A DNA stretch of 64,000 nt. Source: Pseudomonas sp. JQ170C (lineage in GTDB: Bacteria > Pseudomonadota > Gammaproteobacteria > Pseudomonadales > Pseudomonadaceae). The stretch covers positions 762,001 through 826,000 of the forward strand of contig NZ_CP141608.1 in the NCBI RefSeq assembly GCF_035581345.1, read 5' to 3'. Within the stretch, counting starts at the first letter, position 1; every line of letters begins with the position of its first letter. The position numbers were made by a program, and so were the translations under genes. The notes beneath the pieces were generated by a model. It was not told where the DNA came from. It ran no database searches and worked only from the letters and a program-made list of their open reading frames with translations. Below are positions 37,980 to 46,587 of the stretch, piece by piece.

Positions 37980-39776
37980 ATGAGTGAATACACCGCGCCG
38001 CTGCGCGACATGCAGTTCGTCCTCAACGAACTCGGCAACCTGGACCAGGTCCGCCGCCTGCCTGGCTGCGAAGACCTGGGCAGCGATCTGGTCGATGCCA
38101 TCCTCAACGAAGCCGGCAAGTACGCCCAGGGCGTGCTCTCGCCGCTCAACGTCAGCGGCGACCGTGAAGGTGCACGCTGGGTCGATGGTCAGGTGATTAC
38201 GCCCAAGGGCTGGCGTGAAGCCTATGAACAATTCGTTGAAGGCGGCTGGAACGCGCTGTCCTGCGACCCGACCTTCGGCGGCCAGGGCTTGCCACGGCTG
38301 GTCTCGGCCCTGGTCGAGGAAATGTGGAACGGCGCCAACGTCTCGTTCGGCCTGTGCCCCATGCTCACCCGCGGCGCCATCGAAGCCATCGAACTGCGCG
38401 GCGGCGACCTGCTCAAGCACACCTATCTGGCCAAGATGATCAGTGGCGAGTGGACCGGCACCATGAACCTTACCGAGCCCCAGGCCGGTTCCGACCTGGC
38501 CGCCGTGCGCAGCCGCGCCGAACCCCAGGACGACGGCAGTTACCGGGTGTTCGGTCAGAAGATATTCATCACCTACGGCGAGCACGACCTGACCGACAAC
38601 ATCGTCCACCTGGTACTGGCCCGGGTGCCTGGCGCACCGGAGGGGGTCAAGGGCATCTCGCTGTTCGTGGTGCCCAAGTTCCTGGTCGAAGCCGACGGCA
38701 GCCTGGGGGAGCGTAACGATGTGCGTTGCGTGTCCATCGAACACAAGCTCGGCATCCACGCCAGCCCGACCGCAGTGCTGGCTTTTGGTGACAAGCAAGG
38801 GGCCACCGGCTGGCTGGTGGGCGAAGAGAACCGCGGCCTGGAATACATGTTCATCATGATGAACGCGGCGCGCTTCTCGGTTGGCATCGAAGGCGTGGGC
38901 CTGTCCGAGCGTGCGTACCAGCGCGCCCGCAGTTATGCCCGCGACCGGGTCCAGGGCACTGAGATCGGGGTGAAAAGCCGCGACAAGGTGGCCATCATCC
39001 GCCACCCCGACGTGCGCCGCATGCTCCTGTCGATGAAGGCCCGCACCGAAGCCATGCGCGCCCTGGCCTGCACCGTGGCCGCGGCCATGGACAGTGCCGA
39101 GCGCAATGGCGACCCGCAACAGCGCGAGCTCGACCAGGCCTTTGTCGATCTGATGATTCCGGTGGTCAAAGGCTGGAGCACCGAGCAATCGGTGGACATC
39201 GCCTCCCTTGGCGTGCAGATCCATGGCGGCATGGGCTTTATCGAAGAAACCGGCGCGGCCCAGCACCTGCGAGATGCCCGCATCACCACCATCTATGAGG
39301 GCACCACCGGAATCCAGGCCGCCGACCTGATCGGCCGCAAGATCGCCCGTGACCAGGGCCGGGCCATCGGTTGGGTGATAGAACAGATTCGCCAGGTGAC
39401 CCAACAACTGTTGGCGGCCGACGACCTGACACTGACGGCGATCGCCGCTGCCCTGGGGCAGAGCGTCAGGGCGCTGGAGCAGGCTGTGGCCTTCATCGTC
39501 TCGAACTACGACAGCCGTGTGGCGGCTGTCAGCGTCGGCGCGGTGCCCATGCTGGAGCTGTTCAGCACCGTGGTCGGTGGCTGGCAGCTGGCCCGCTCGG
39601 CGCTGGTGGCGCAGCAACGCTTGCAGGCTGGCACCGGCGAGCAGGACTTCTACAGCGCCAAGCTGGTGACGGCACGCTTCTATGCCGACCACCTGCTCTC
39701 CCGTGCTCCAGGCCTGGCCCATGTGCTGATCCAGGGTGGTGATGCGGCCTTGGCGCTTGCCGACGATCAGTTTTAG
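37980..39776 (+). CDS. Large acyl-CoA dehydrogenase (FadE/DmdC-like)
   Basis: A 598-residue FAD enzyme with an N-terminal extension, the middle domain (MNLTEPQAGSDLAAVRSRA, IFITYGEHD) and the C-terminal domain carrying the catalytic base in RITTIYEGTTGIQAADLIGRK (Glu at about residue 440), then a ~150-residue helical extension. This layout fits the ~600-residue Pseudomonas FadE-type dehydrogenases acting on medium/long acyl-CoAs. It oxidises acyl-CoA to enoyl-CoA in beta-oxidation. A terminator follows. Substrate range is not determinable here. Confidence 0.88.
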   Translation: MSEYTAPLRDMQFVLNELGNLDQVRRLPGCEDLGSDLVDAILNEAGKYAQGVLSPLNVSGDREGARWVDGQVITPKGWREAYEQFVEGGWNALSCDPTFGGQGLPRLVSALVEEMWNGANVSFGLCPMLTRGAIEAIELRGGDLLKHTYLAKMISGEWTGTMNLTEPQAGSDLAAVRSRAEPQDDGSYRVFGQKIFITYGEHDLTDNIVHLVLARVPGAPEGVKGISLFVVPKFLVEADGSLGERNDVRCVSIEHKLGIHASPTAVLAFGDKQGATGWLVGEENRGLEYMFIMMNAARFSVGIEGVGLSERAYQRARSYARDRVQGTEIGVKSRDKVAIIRHPDVRRMLLSMKARTEAMRALACTVAAAMDSAERNGDPQQRELDQAFVDLMIPVVKGWSTEQSVDIASLGVQIHGGMGFIEETGAAQHLRDARITTIYEGTTGIQAADLIGRKIARDQGRAIGWVIEQIRQVTQQLLAADDLTLTAIAAALGQSVRALEQAVAFIVSNYDSRVAAVSVGAVPMLELFSTVVGGWQLARSALVAQQRLQAGTGEQDFYSAKLVTARFYADHLLSRAPGLAHVLIQGGDAALALADDQF

Positions 39777-39856
39777 GACTCGCCGCTTGCTGATCGGGTC
39801 AGCAAGCGGCAGTAACGCAGTGCCGGCGACGGTGGGTTCGTCGGCCTGCTTTCTTG

Positions 39857-39882
39857 GGCCGTCGATGTGACGGCCTTTTTTT
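39857..39882 (+). terminator. Terminator of the acyl-CoA dehydrogenase gene
   Basis: GGCCGTC/GACGGCC stem with GATGT loop and seven Ts. Confidence 0.85.
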
Positions 39883-39915
39883 GTTCTTCACGGATTGTCG
39901 GGAAGGTTTGGCTTG

Positions 39916-39963
39916 GGTGGTGGTGGTGGTGGTGGTGGTGGTGGTGGTGGTGGTGGTGGTGGT
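39916..39963. repeat. (GGT)16 trinucleotide repeat
   Basis: Sixteen perfect GGT units in a row in a gene-free region. ORFs through it encode poly-Gly, poly-Val or poly-Trp and are not genes. The tract should be prone to length change. Confidence 0.95.
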
Positions 39964-40001
39964 GGGGAGCTTATCCATTTTGTGTGGTGGGGCCACTGGC
40001 C

Positions 40002-40593
40002 CCTTCCGCCCTTACGGCGGCTTACTTTTTTTCAGTCGAAAAAAAAAGTAAGCAAAAAATTCTTGCCCCACCAGGGGCCCTGCGCTTCGCTCCGGGTCCC
40101 CTCGCTACGGTGTCGTTACGGGGCATTGCGAGCTACGAGTTGCAAGCAACTCTACGCTTCGCAACTTCGGCCACGGCCGAAGGCGCTTCGCGCTAGCCCC
40201 TCCACGACACCTACGCTCGGCCCTTCTGGTTAACGGGGCGGGTGGATCAAGATCAAGAGCACAATTCGCTGCGCTCTTGCTTTTGGACCACGGTGGGTCA
40301 GTAAACACAGCTTTTGCTTTTGCTTTTGCTTTTGATCTTGCTTTTGATCTATCTGCCCCGTTAACCAGAAGGGCCGAGCGGAGGTGTCGTGTAGGGGTGA
40401 GTGCGAAGCACCTTCGGCGTTAGCCGAAGTCGCGAGACGTAGACTTGGCGAAGCAAGTCGTAGGCCGCGATACCCCGTAGCGGCACCGGAGAGAGGGGAC
40501 CCGTAGCGAAGCGTAGGGCCCCTGGTGGGGCGAGAATTTTTTGCTTACTTTTTTTTTCGACTGAAAAAAAGTAAGGCGCCGTAAGGGCGCAAA
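40002..40593. repeat. ~590-bp imperfect palindrome with simple-repeat centre
   Basis: Left arm about 40002-40260 and right arm about 40330-40593 are inverted copies with scattered mismatches. Shared landmarks include GGTTAACGGGGC at the inner ends, GCCCCACCAGGGGCCC, and an AT-rich TTTTTTTCAGTCGAAAAAAA near the outer ends, itself a small hairpin. The centre holds GCTTTT repeats (40310-40349). The whole gap 39777-40806 contains no credible gene. Similar structures occur in other Pseudomonas genomes from memory; origin unknown. Confidence 0.85.
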
Positions 40594-40697
40594 GGTGACT
40601 CAGCGCCGCCTTGGCAAACGGATAATCCCGCAACACTCAAAGCCACAAAGCCACAAAGAACATCAAACCCGTAAATCCGTGAAGAACCTTTTTTATC

Positions 40698-40722
40698 TGC
40701 AGGCGCGGGCTTGCCTCGCGAT
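40698..40722. repeat. Degenerate REP element
   Basis: TGCAGGCGCGGGCTTGCCTC followed by GCGAT, a diverged REP unit upstream of the MBL-fold gene. Confidence 0.6.
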
Positions 40723-40806
40723 ACGATGATGGCTTCACTATCGCAATCGCGGGCAGAGCCCGCACTGACCAGGCGGCGGTACGCGCGAACAGGAGAGTCA
40801 CAGGTC

Positions 40807-41856
40807 ATGAATCAGGAACGCCAATCACTGAACTACCCCTGTGGTCCCGCGCCAGAGCCAGGCTCGGCGGTTGAAATTGCCCCGGGGGTTTTGTGGCTGC
40901 GCATGCCGCTACCGATATCGCTGGATCACATCAATCTGTATGCGGTACGCGACGGTGAAGGCTGGGCGATCTTCGATACCGGCATGCACACCCCGGGTAC
41001 CGTCGATGCCTGGCAGGCCCTGCTTGCCAGTGACGGGCCACTGGGTGGCCTGGGCATCACCCGGGTGTTCGCGACCCACATGCACCCCGACCATATCGGC
41101 ATGGCCGGCTGGCTGAACGAGACCTTGGGCTGTGAGCTGTGGATGACCTTTGGCGAGTACATGAATTGCCGGGTGCTGGTAGCCGATTGTGGGCGCGCGG
41201 CACCCGCGCAGGGCGTGAACTTCTATCGGCGCGCCGGTTGGGAGGCCAAGGCCATCGAGAACTATCGCGTGCGCTTTGGTGGCTACGGCCGCTACATCAC
41301 GCCATTGCCCCAGGGGTATCGGCGCCTGCGTGACGGCGACAGCTTGCGCATAGGCGAACATGACTGGCAGGTGGTGGTGGGCGAGGGGCACTCACCGGAG
41401 CACGCATGCTTTCATTGCCCGGCGCTGCAGTTGTTGATTTCGGGCGATCAGGTGCTGCCGCGTATTTCTTCCAACGTCTCGGTGTTTCCTACCGAGCCCA
41501 ATGCCGATCCGCTGGCGTTGTGGTTGGCGTCGCTGGAGAAGCTCAAGCGCCAGGTCCCCAATGACGTGCTGGTGCTGCCGTCTCATAACGAGCCGTTCAA
41601 GCCGTTGCATGCCAGGCTCGATCAATTGCACGACAGTCAGCACCGCGCCATCGAGCGCTTGCAGCAAAAACTGCTGGAGGGGCCGATGCGTGCGGTGGAT
41701 CTGTTCAGTGTGTTGTTCAAGCGCACGATCGACGATGGGGTGCTGACCATGGCCACCGGGGAGTGTCTGGCCAATCTCAATTACCTGTTGCATCGGGGGT
41801 TGGTGCAGGTGACGGAGGATGATGAGGGGGTGGCGTGGTATAGCAGTGCGCGGTAG
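40807..41856 (+). CDS. Metallo-beta-lactamase-fold hydrolase with winged-helix C terminus
   Basis: A 349-residue protein from ATG 40807. The intact metal motif HMHPDH is at residues 91-96, with GEGHSPEH and LISGDQVLP supplying further ligands. After about residue 270 a winged-helix region (LLEGPMRAVDLFSVLFKR..) resembles the beta-lactamase-associated winged helix. Such proteins hydrolyse thioesters or other small ester substrates. Proximity to the acyl-CoA dehydrogenase suggests acyl-CoA chemistry, but the palindrome lies between them. The upstream frame to 40711 is REP-derived. Confidence 0.82.
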   Translation: MNQERQSLNYPCGPAPEPGSAVEIAPGVLWLRMPLPISLDHINLYAVRDGEGWAIFDTGMHTPGTVDAWQALLASDGPLGGLGITRVFATHMHPDHIGMAGWLNETLGCELWMTFGEYMNCRVLVADCGRAAPAQGVNFYRRAGWEAKAIENYRVRFGGYGRYITPLPQGYRRLRDGDSLRIGEHDWQVVVGEGHSPEHACFHCPALQLLISGDQVLPRISSNVSVFPTEPNADPLALWLASLEKLKRQVPNDVLVLPSHNEPFKPLHARLDQLHDSQHRAIERLQQKLLEGPMRAVDLFSVLFKRTIDDGVLTMATGECLANLNYLLHRGLVQVTEDDEGVAWYSSAR

Positions 41857-41877
41857 CGACCCATCCGGGGCATCGCA

Positions 41878-41921
41878 TCGCGGGGCAAGCCCGCTCCTAC
41901 CGGTAGGAGCGGGCTTGCCCG
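41878..41921. repeat. REP pair, right unit interrupted by IS copy 2
   Basis: TCGCGGGGCAAGCCCGCTCC, CTACCGGTAG and the inverted unit ending GGGCTTGCCCG at the IS boundary. The GCGATA remainder follows the IS at 43205. Confidence 0.85.
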
Positions 41922-43201
41922 GGTACAAACCGGAGACATCGTTTACATTTCAAACCGGGGACATGGTTTACAGGCTAATACGCATGATCAGGAGGTATCT
42001 GATCATGCCCTGGAACCAAGAGTCCCCCATGAATCAACGCATCAGATTGATCAGCGACTGGCTTTGCGGTGACTACACCAAGAGCCAGCTCGCACGACGT
42101 TTCAACGTCAGCCGTCCCACCGTGGACAAATGGATCGCCCGCTACACCGCTGCTGGTGCCAGCGGGCTGGTCGATGCCTCGCGCAAGCCGCACAGCAGCC
42201 CTCATCAGGTCGATGATGAAATCCTGATGCGCCTGATCGCCATGAAAGAGGCGCACAGCAGTTGGGGGCCGAAAAAACTCATCCAGCTTCTGCACCTTGA
42301 AGACCCATCCGTCGCCTGGCCCGCGCCAAGCACGGCCGGGCAATGGCTTGATCGCTGTGGGCTGGTGAATAAGCGCCGCCCCAAACGACGCTACGGCAAG
42401 AGCGCCACGCAGATGCGTGAGGCCAACGAGCCCAATCAGACCTGGTGCGCGGACTACAAAGGCCAGTTCAAAATGCTGAATGGCCAGTGGTGTTTTCCTT
42501 TGACGGTCACCGACCATGCCTCTCGGATGATTCTGGCCAGCCGCGCGCACGCCAAGGTCATGACCCAGCCGGTGCGTCAGACGTTTGAGCGGTTGTTCGA
42601 GGAACACGGCATGCCCGATGTCATCCGCAGCGATAATGGCATCCCGTTCGCCTCCCCAGGCTTGGCGCGGATGTCGACCTTGGCGGCGTGGTGGATCCGG
42701 CTAGGCATCTATCCCGAGCGAACCGGGCTGGGACGTCCGGACCAGAATGGTCGACACGAACGCATGCATCGCAGCTTGAAGGCCGAGCTTCCACTGGGGC
42801 AAAACTTCCTGGAACAGCAGCTTCTGCTGGAGCACTTTCGCCACGAGTTCAACCATGTGCGCCCTCACGAAGCGCTTGAAATGAAGCGCCCGGGCGAACT
42901 GTATGTGCCATCCAATCGCCCTTATCCGGGCTGTTTGCCCGATGTGGAATACCCGTCAGAAATGGTGGTACGAAGCGTCAGACAGAACGGCTCGATCAAA
43001 TGGAAAGGCAAGCTGCTCTTCGTCAGCGAAGCCCTGGCCGGCGAGCGGATAGGGCTTAAGGAGGTGGAGGATGACACCTGGGAGTTGTACCTGTGTGACT
43101 ATCCCTTAGGGAGGCTGGGACGCGGTGAGAACCGCGTCCAGGCCTAAAATGTGTAAACCATGTCTCCGGTTTACGGTGTAAAGGATGTCTACGGTTGTAC
43201 A
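41922..43201 (+). mobile_element. IS481-like insertion sequence, copy 2
   Basis: Same length, orientation and, wherever compared, same sequence as the copy at 26080-27359 (constant offset 15842). Tandem end motifs and CCCG flanks are repeated. It inserted at the same position of a REP element as copy 1. It lies 10 bp downstream of the ehuA stop, without damaging it. Confidence 0.87.
42005..43147 (+). CDS. IS481-family transposase (copy 2)
   Basis: A 380-residue DDE transposase with a translation identical to copy 1. Start ATG 42005, with AGGAGG nine bases upstream. A longer in-frame reading from 41819 runs back through the REP and the end of the MBL gene and is not real. Confidence 0.9.
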   Translation: MPWNQESPMNQRIRLISDWLCGDYTKSQLARRFNVSRPTVDKWIARYTAAGASGLVDASRKPHSSPHQVDDEILMRLIAMKEAHSSWGPKKLIQLLHLEDPSVAWPAPSTAGQWLDRCGLVNKRRPKRRYGKSATQMREANEPNQTWCADYKGQFKMLNGQWCFPLTVTDHASRMILASRAHAKVMTQPVRQTFERLFEEHGMPDVIRSDNGIPFASPGLARMSTLAAWWIRLGIYPERTGLGRPDQNGRHERMHRSLKAELPLGQNFLEQQLLLEHFRHEFNHVRPHEALEMKRPGELYVPSNRPYPGCLPDVEYPSEMVVRSVRQNGSIKWKGKLLFVSEALAGERIGLKEVEDDTWELYLCDYPLGRLGRGENRVQA

Positions 43202-43211
43202 CCCGCGATAC

Positions 43212-44063
43212 TCAATTGGCCTCTTTCACCGCACTCAGAAACGCCCGCGTCCGCTCCTGCTGTGGGTTCTCGAAGATCTGCTTCGGCGTGCCTTGCTCGT
43301 GGATCTGGCCCTTGTAGAAAAAGCACACCCGATCCGCGAACTCGCGGGCAAACCCCATCTGGTGGGTCACCATCAGCATGGTCAGGTTGTGCTCGCTGCC
43401 AAGCTTGCGAATCACGTTGAGCACTTCACCACACAACTCCGGGTCCAGCGCCGAAGTGACCTCGTCAAACAGCATCACCTTGGGCCGCATGGCCAGCGCC
43501 CGGGCGATGGCGACCCGTTGCTGCTGCCCGCCCGACAACTGCGAGGGGTAGTGATCGAACTTGTTGCCCAGGCCCACCAACTCCAGCAATTGCGCGGCGC
43601 GCTCGCGGGCCTCCGCAGGCTTGACCCCCAGCACCTGCACCGGCGCCTCGATCACGTTCTGCAGGGCGGTCATGTGCGGGAACAGGTTGAAGCTCTGGAA
43701 CACCATGCCGATCTTGGCGCGTACCTTGCGCACATGGCGATCATTGGCCGGCACCAGGACGCCGTTGCGGTTGCGCATGTGGGTCAGGGAGTCGTTGTCG
43801 ACCTCGATCATGCCTTCATCGATGCCTTCGAGGGTCATCAGTACCCGCAGCAGGGTCGATTTGCCCGAGCCGCTGGGGCCGATGATGGCGACTTTCTCCC
43901 CGGGTGACACGCTGAGGTTGAGACGGTCCAGTACGGTAAAGCTGCCGTAGCGCTTGGTCACGTCGTTGAAGCTGACGATGGACTGGGCACTGTCCAGGGC
44001 AGGCGTCGCCACCTGCTGCAGCGGGTTGGTGTTGACGGCAAGGGTCGAGACGGGCGCGATCAT
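43212..44063 (-). CDS. ehuA: Ectoine/hydroxyectoine ABC importer, ATP-binding subunit
   Basis: A 283-residue cytoplasmic ATPase. Walker A is GPSGSGKS, signature LSGGQQQR, Walker B VMLFDEVTSALDPE, then THQMGFA. It energises import through EhuC/EhuD. ATG 44063 has GGAG upstream and overlaps the ehuD stop. A much longer frame upstream is a shadow of ehuD. The assignment as ehuA rests on its place in an ehu/doe cluster, since polar amino-acid ATPases look alike. Unusual in being last in the operon. Confidence 0.85.
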   Translation of the reverse strand: MIAPVSTLAVNTNPLQQVATPALDSAQSIVSFNDVTKRYGSFTVLDRLNLSVSPGEKVAIIGPSGSGKSTLLRVLMTLEGIDEGMIEVDNDSLTHMRNRNGVLVPANDRHVRKVRAKIGMVFQSFNLFPHMTALQNVIEAPVQVLGVKPAEARERAAQLLELVGLGNKFDHYPSQLSGGQQQRVAIARALAMRPKVMLFDEVTSALDPELCGEVLNVIRKLGSEHNLTMLMVTHQMGFAREFADRVCFFYKGQIHEQGTPKQIFENPQQERTRAFLSAVKEAN

Positions 44064-44719
44064 TAGCGTAACTCCAGGCGCACTTCGAGGCGCCGAACCA
44101 GGTAAGCCAGAGCAACGCTCAGGGCCAGGAAGAACAGGCCGACCAGGGTGATCGGTTCCAGGTAACGGAAGCTCTCGGAGCCTGCGTTTTTGGCTTGCTG
44201 CATGATTTCCACCACGGTGATCGCCGACAGCACGGGCGTGTCCTTGAGCATCGCGATCAGGTAGTTGCCCAGCGGCGGCAGGATCGGCCGGATCGCCTGG
44301 GGCAGGATGATGGCGCGGTAGGCAGTCCAGGGTGCGAAGTTCAGGGCGATGACCGCTTCCCACTGACTGCGCGCCACCGAGTCCAGGCCACCGCGGTACA
44401 CCTCGGCGATGTAGCAGGCGTAGTGCAGCCCGATACCGAGTATCCCCGCCTGCATGGCCGTGAGGCTGACGCCGTAGTTGGGCAGTACGTAGTAGAGGAA
44501 GTACACCTGGATCAGCAGCGGCGTGCTGCGGATGAACTCGATCAGCAGGGTCGTCGGCCACGACAGCCAGACCTTGCGACTGCGCCGGCCTATGGCCAGG
44601 AACAGTCCCAGGACGATGGCGATCATAAAGCCCACCAGGGTGATGCCCAGGGTGTTGAGCGAAGCGCGTAGCAGGTCGGGAAGAATCTGCCAGACGTAGT
44701 TCCAGTCCCACAGGTTCAT
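44063..44719 (-). CDS. ehuD: Ectoine/hydroxyectoine ABC importer, permease
   Basis: A 218-residue inner-membrane permease of the HisMQ type with about five helices and the ABC-contact loop EAVIALNFAPWTAYRAIILPQAIRP. It pairs with EhuC to form the channel. It overlaps ehuC by four bases and ehuA by one base. The ectoine assignment follows from the cluster. Confidence 0.85.
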   Translation of the reverse strand: MNLWDWNYVWQILPDLLRASLNTLGITLVGFMIAIVLGLFLAIGRRSRKVWLSWPTTLLIEFIRSTPLLIQVYFLYYVLPNYGVSLTAMQAGILGIGLHYACYIAEVYRGGLDSVARSQWEAVIALNFAPWTAYRAIILPQAIRPILPPLGNYLIAMLKDTPVLSAITVVEIMQQAKNAGSESFRYLEPITLVGLFFLALSVALAYLVRRLEVRLELR

Positions 44720-45375
44720 GACAGACCTCCACGCAGACGACCACGGCTCAAGCGGCGTTCAAAGCCACGCATGGTGAAGTTGATGACCTGGGCCAGGACG
44801 AAGTACATCACCAGGGCCAGGCTGAAGATTTCCAGGGTCTGGAAGGTCGCCTGGTCCAGCTGGCGGGCCCGGAAGCTCAAGTCCGACAGGGTGATCAACG
44901 ACACCAGCGAGGTGTTCTTGAGCAGCTCGATCAGCAAGTTGGTGCCCGGTGCGATGGCCGCGAGCAACGCCTGGGGCAGGATGATCCGCCGAAAGCGTGT
45001 GCGCGCTGGCATGTTCAGGGCAATGGACGCTTCGTACTGACCCTTGCCGACCGAACTGATGGCACCGCGCATCACCTCGGCACCGTAGGCGCCGATGTGC
45101 AGGCCCAGGCCGACGATGGCCACGGTGTAGGCGCTCAGCTCGATGTTGAAAGGCGGCAGCGGCAGGACGAAGAACAGCCAGAACAACTGCACCAGCAATG
45201 AGGTGCCACGAAACAGCTCGATGTAGGCCACGCAGAACCAGCGTAGCGGCCGCCAGTTGGAGAGGCGCCCGAGGGCGGCGAGGATCGCGGCCACCACGGC
45301 CAGGATCGAGCCGAAGAAAGTGACCTGGATGGTGATCCAGGCACCCTGCAGTAACAACGGTATCAATTCACCCAT
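44716..45375 (-). CDS. ehuC: Ectoine/hydroxyectoine ABC importer, permease
   Basis: A 219-residue HisMQ-type permease with about five helices. The EAA loop is YEASIALNMPARTRFRRIILPQALL. Second gene of the leftward importer operon, 62 bases after ehuB. Substrate inferred from context. Confidence 0.85.
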   Translation of the reverse strand: MGELIPLLLQGAWITIQVTFFGSILAVVAAILAALGRLSNWRPLRWFCVAYIELFRGTSLLVQLFWLFFVLPLPPFNIELSAYTVAIVGLGLHIGAYGAEVMRGAISSVGKGQYEASIALNMPARTRFRRIILPQALLAAIAPGTNLLIELLKNTSLVSLITLSDLSFRARQLDQATFQTLEIFSLALVMYFVLAQVINFTMRGFERRLSRGRLRGGLS

Positions 45376-45437
45376 GGTTCGACCTGACTATTCAGACTAC
45401 GCAGGGAACGGCATGGCAGGGGCCATGCCACCTCGAC

Positions 45438-46295
45438 TCACTGGGCGCAGAGCTCGGCAGCGGTCTTTTTGGTCACGTTGGACTGGTCGAAGCCAAAGGG
45501 CTCGACGGCCTTCAGATGCTCTTCGCTGCCCAGCCACTTCTGCAGCTCGGCGTTGACCGCATCGCGCAGCTCCTTGTCTTCGGGGCGGAAGGCCAGGGCG
45601 CCGTAGCCGGTGTGCGACGGGTCATCGGTGAAGTCGCTGATGGCCTCGACTTTTTCACCGCCTTTCTTGGCCAGGCCCTTCATGGTCAGTTGGGTGCCGA
45701 CGGCTGCATCGGCGCGACCGGCGCGCACGGCCTGCAACTGGGCGGTGGTGTCGGGGACCTGGAGAATCTGTGCTTCTTTGACGCCGGAGTCGCGGGCGTA
45801 GGCCAGGTTCACGGTGCCGGCCATGATCGCCAGCTTGACGTCGGGGTTCTTGGCCACGTCGGCATAGCTGTGCAGGTTTTTCGGGTTGCCCTTGGCCACC
45901 AGCAAGGTGTCGGGCAACTGGTACTGCGGGTCGGTGAAGATCACCTGCTTGCAGCGCGCCGGGGTGATGTACATGCCCGCGGCAATCACGTCGAAGCGCC
46001 CGGCACGCAGGCCCGGGATCAGCGAGCCCCATTCGGTGAGCACGCCATCGACTTTCTTGATGCCCATTTTCTCGAAGATGATCTTGGCGATTTCCGGCGA
46101 CTCGCCAGTGACCCGGCCGTCGGTTTCGGTAAAGGCGAAGGGGGTTTCGTTGGCATAGCCGATGCGGATGCTGTTGTTCTGCTTGATCGTTTCGAGTGTG
46201 GTTGCCGCCTGGGCGCTGGCCATCAGGCCGAAGGCGGCGCAGGCAAGCACCAGTTGCTTGAACGGTGTTGCTGCGTTCTTGAACGTTGGGCTCAT
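45438..46295 (-). CDS. ehuB: Ectoine/hydroxyectoine-binding periplasmic protein
   Basis: A 285-residue solute-binding protein. The signal peptide ends near AQAA (about residue 31). The two-lobe SBP type-3 fold shows SIRIGYANETPFAFTE, GVLTEWGSLIPGLRAGRFDVIAAGMYIT and DTTAQLQAVRAGRADAA. AGGAG eight bases before ATG 46295. It captures ectoines in the periplasm and delivers them to EhuCD. First gene of the leftward operon, divergent from enuR. Confidence 0.88.
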   Translation of the reverse strand: MSPTFKNAATPFKQLVLACAAFGLMASAQAATTLETIKQNNSIRIGYANETPFAFTETDGRVTGESPEIAKIIFEKMGIKKVDGVLTEWGSLIPGLRAGRFDVIAAGMYITPARCKQVIFTDPQYQLPDTLLVAKGNPKNLHSYADVAKNPDVKLAIMAGTVNLAYARDSGVKEAQILQVPDTTAQLQAVRAGRADAAVGTQLTMKGLAKKGGEKVEAISDFTDDPSHTGYGALAFRPEDKELRDAVNAELQKWLGSEEHLKAVEPFGFDQSNVTKKTAAELCAQ

Positions 46296-46501
46296 CGTTG
46301 AAATCTCCTGTTTGTTATACGTCCGTCGCTGACGGCACTGTGTTAGGAGGCAGTGGAGCAAGAACTTCAAACGTGCAGGGCCGTTCCTTTTTGGAGCGGG
46401 CAAACGGTGGATCCGTTCCGGCACCGGTCGAGTTGGCTATTGTTGACGCCGGCGAACCGGGCGAATGATCGACCTTGGACCGAGCATACAAAAGCTGCGC
46501 C

Positions 46502-46540
46502 AGCGATTGCATTGCACTAGGACAATTGCCTGCAATCGCT
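46502..46540. promoter_or_regulatory. Perfect inverted repeat, candidate EnuR operator
   Basis: AGCGATTGCA (46502-46511) and TGCAATCGCT (46531-46540), an exact 10-bp inverted repeat with a 19-base spacer. It lies 47 bases ahead of enuR in the divergent ehuB-enuR gap (46296-46587), the expected location for autoregulation and importer control. Confidence 0.6.
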
Positions 46541-46587
46541 TCCCGGGTGATGCTGTGCATCCCGTCAGTCCTTGCGGTGCGATCACT

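Noticed and set aside
37788..39722. 644-residue minus-strand ORF opposite the acyl-CoA dehydrogenase
   Set aside because: Shadow frame; the plus-strand product has full family motifs.
39854..40233. ORFs through the GGT repeat encoding poly-Gly/Val/Trp
   Set aside because: They are products of the trinucleotide run and continue into the palindrome arms; no ribosome site and no plausible protein.
40310..40349. GCTTTT repeats as a possible CRISPR
   Set aside because: The units are contiguous six-base repeats without spacers; no cas genes are nearby.
40361..40808. Leftward ORFs in the palindrome (FFSRKKK-type ends)
   Set aside because: Both arms encode similar peptides on opposite strands, which reflects the inverted repeat rather than genes.
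26080..43201. Composite transposon
   Set aside because: Each IS has its own target flanks in separate REP elements and the cargo is mostly ordinary Pseudomonas genes, so two independent insertions are simpler.
43212..44744. 510-residue version of the EhuA reading frame
   Set aside because: The first 227 residues are the ehuD region in another frame; the ATPase starts at 44063.
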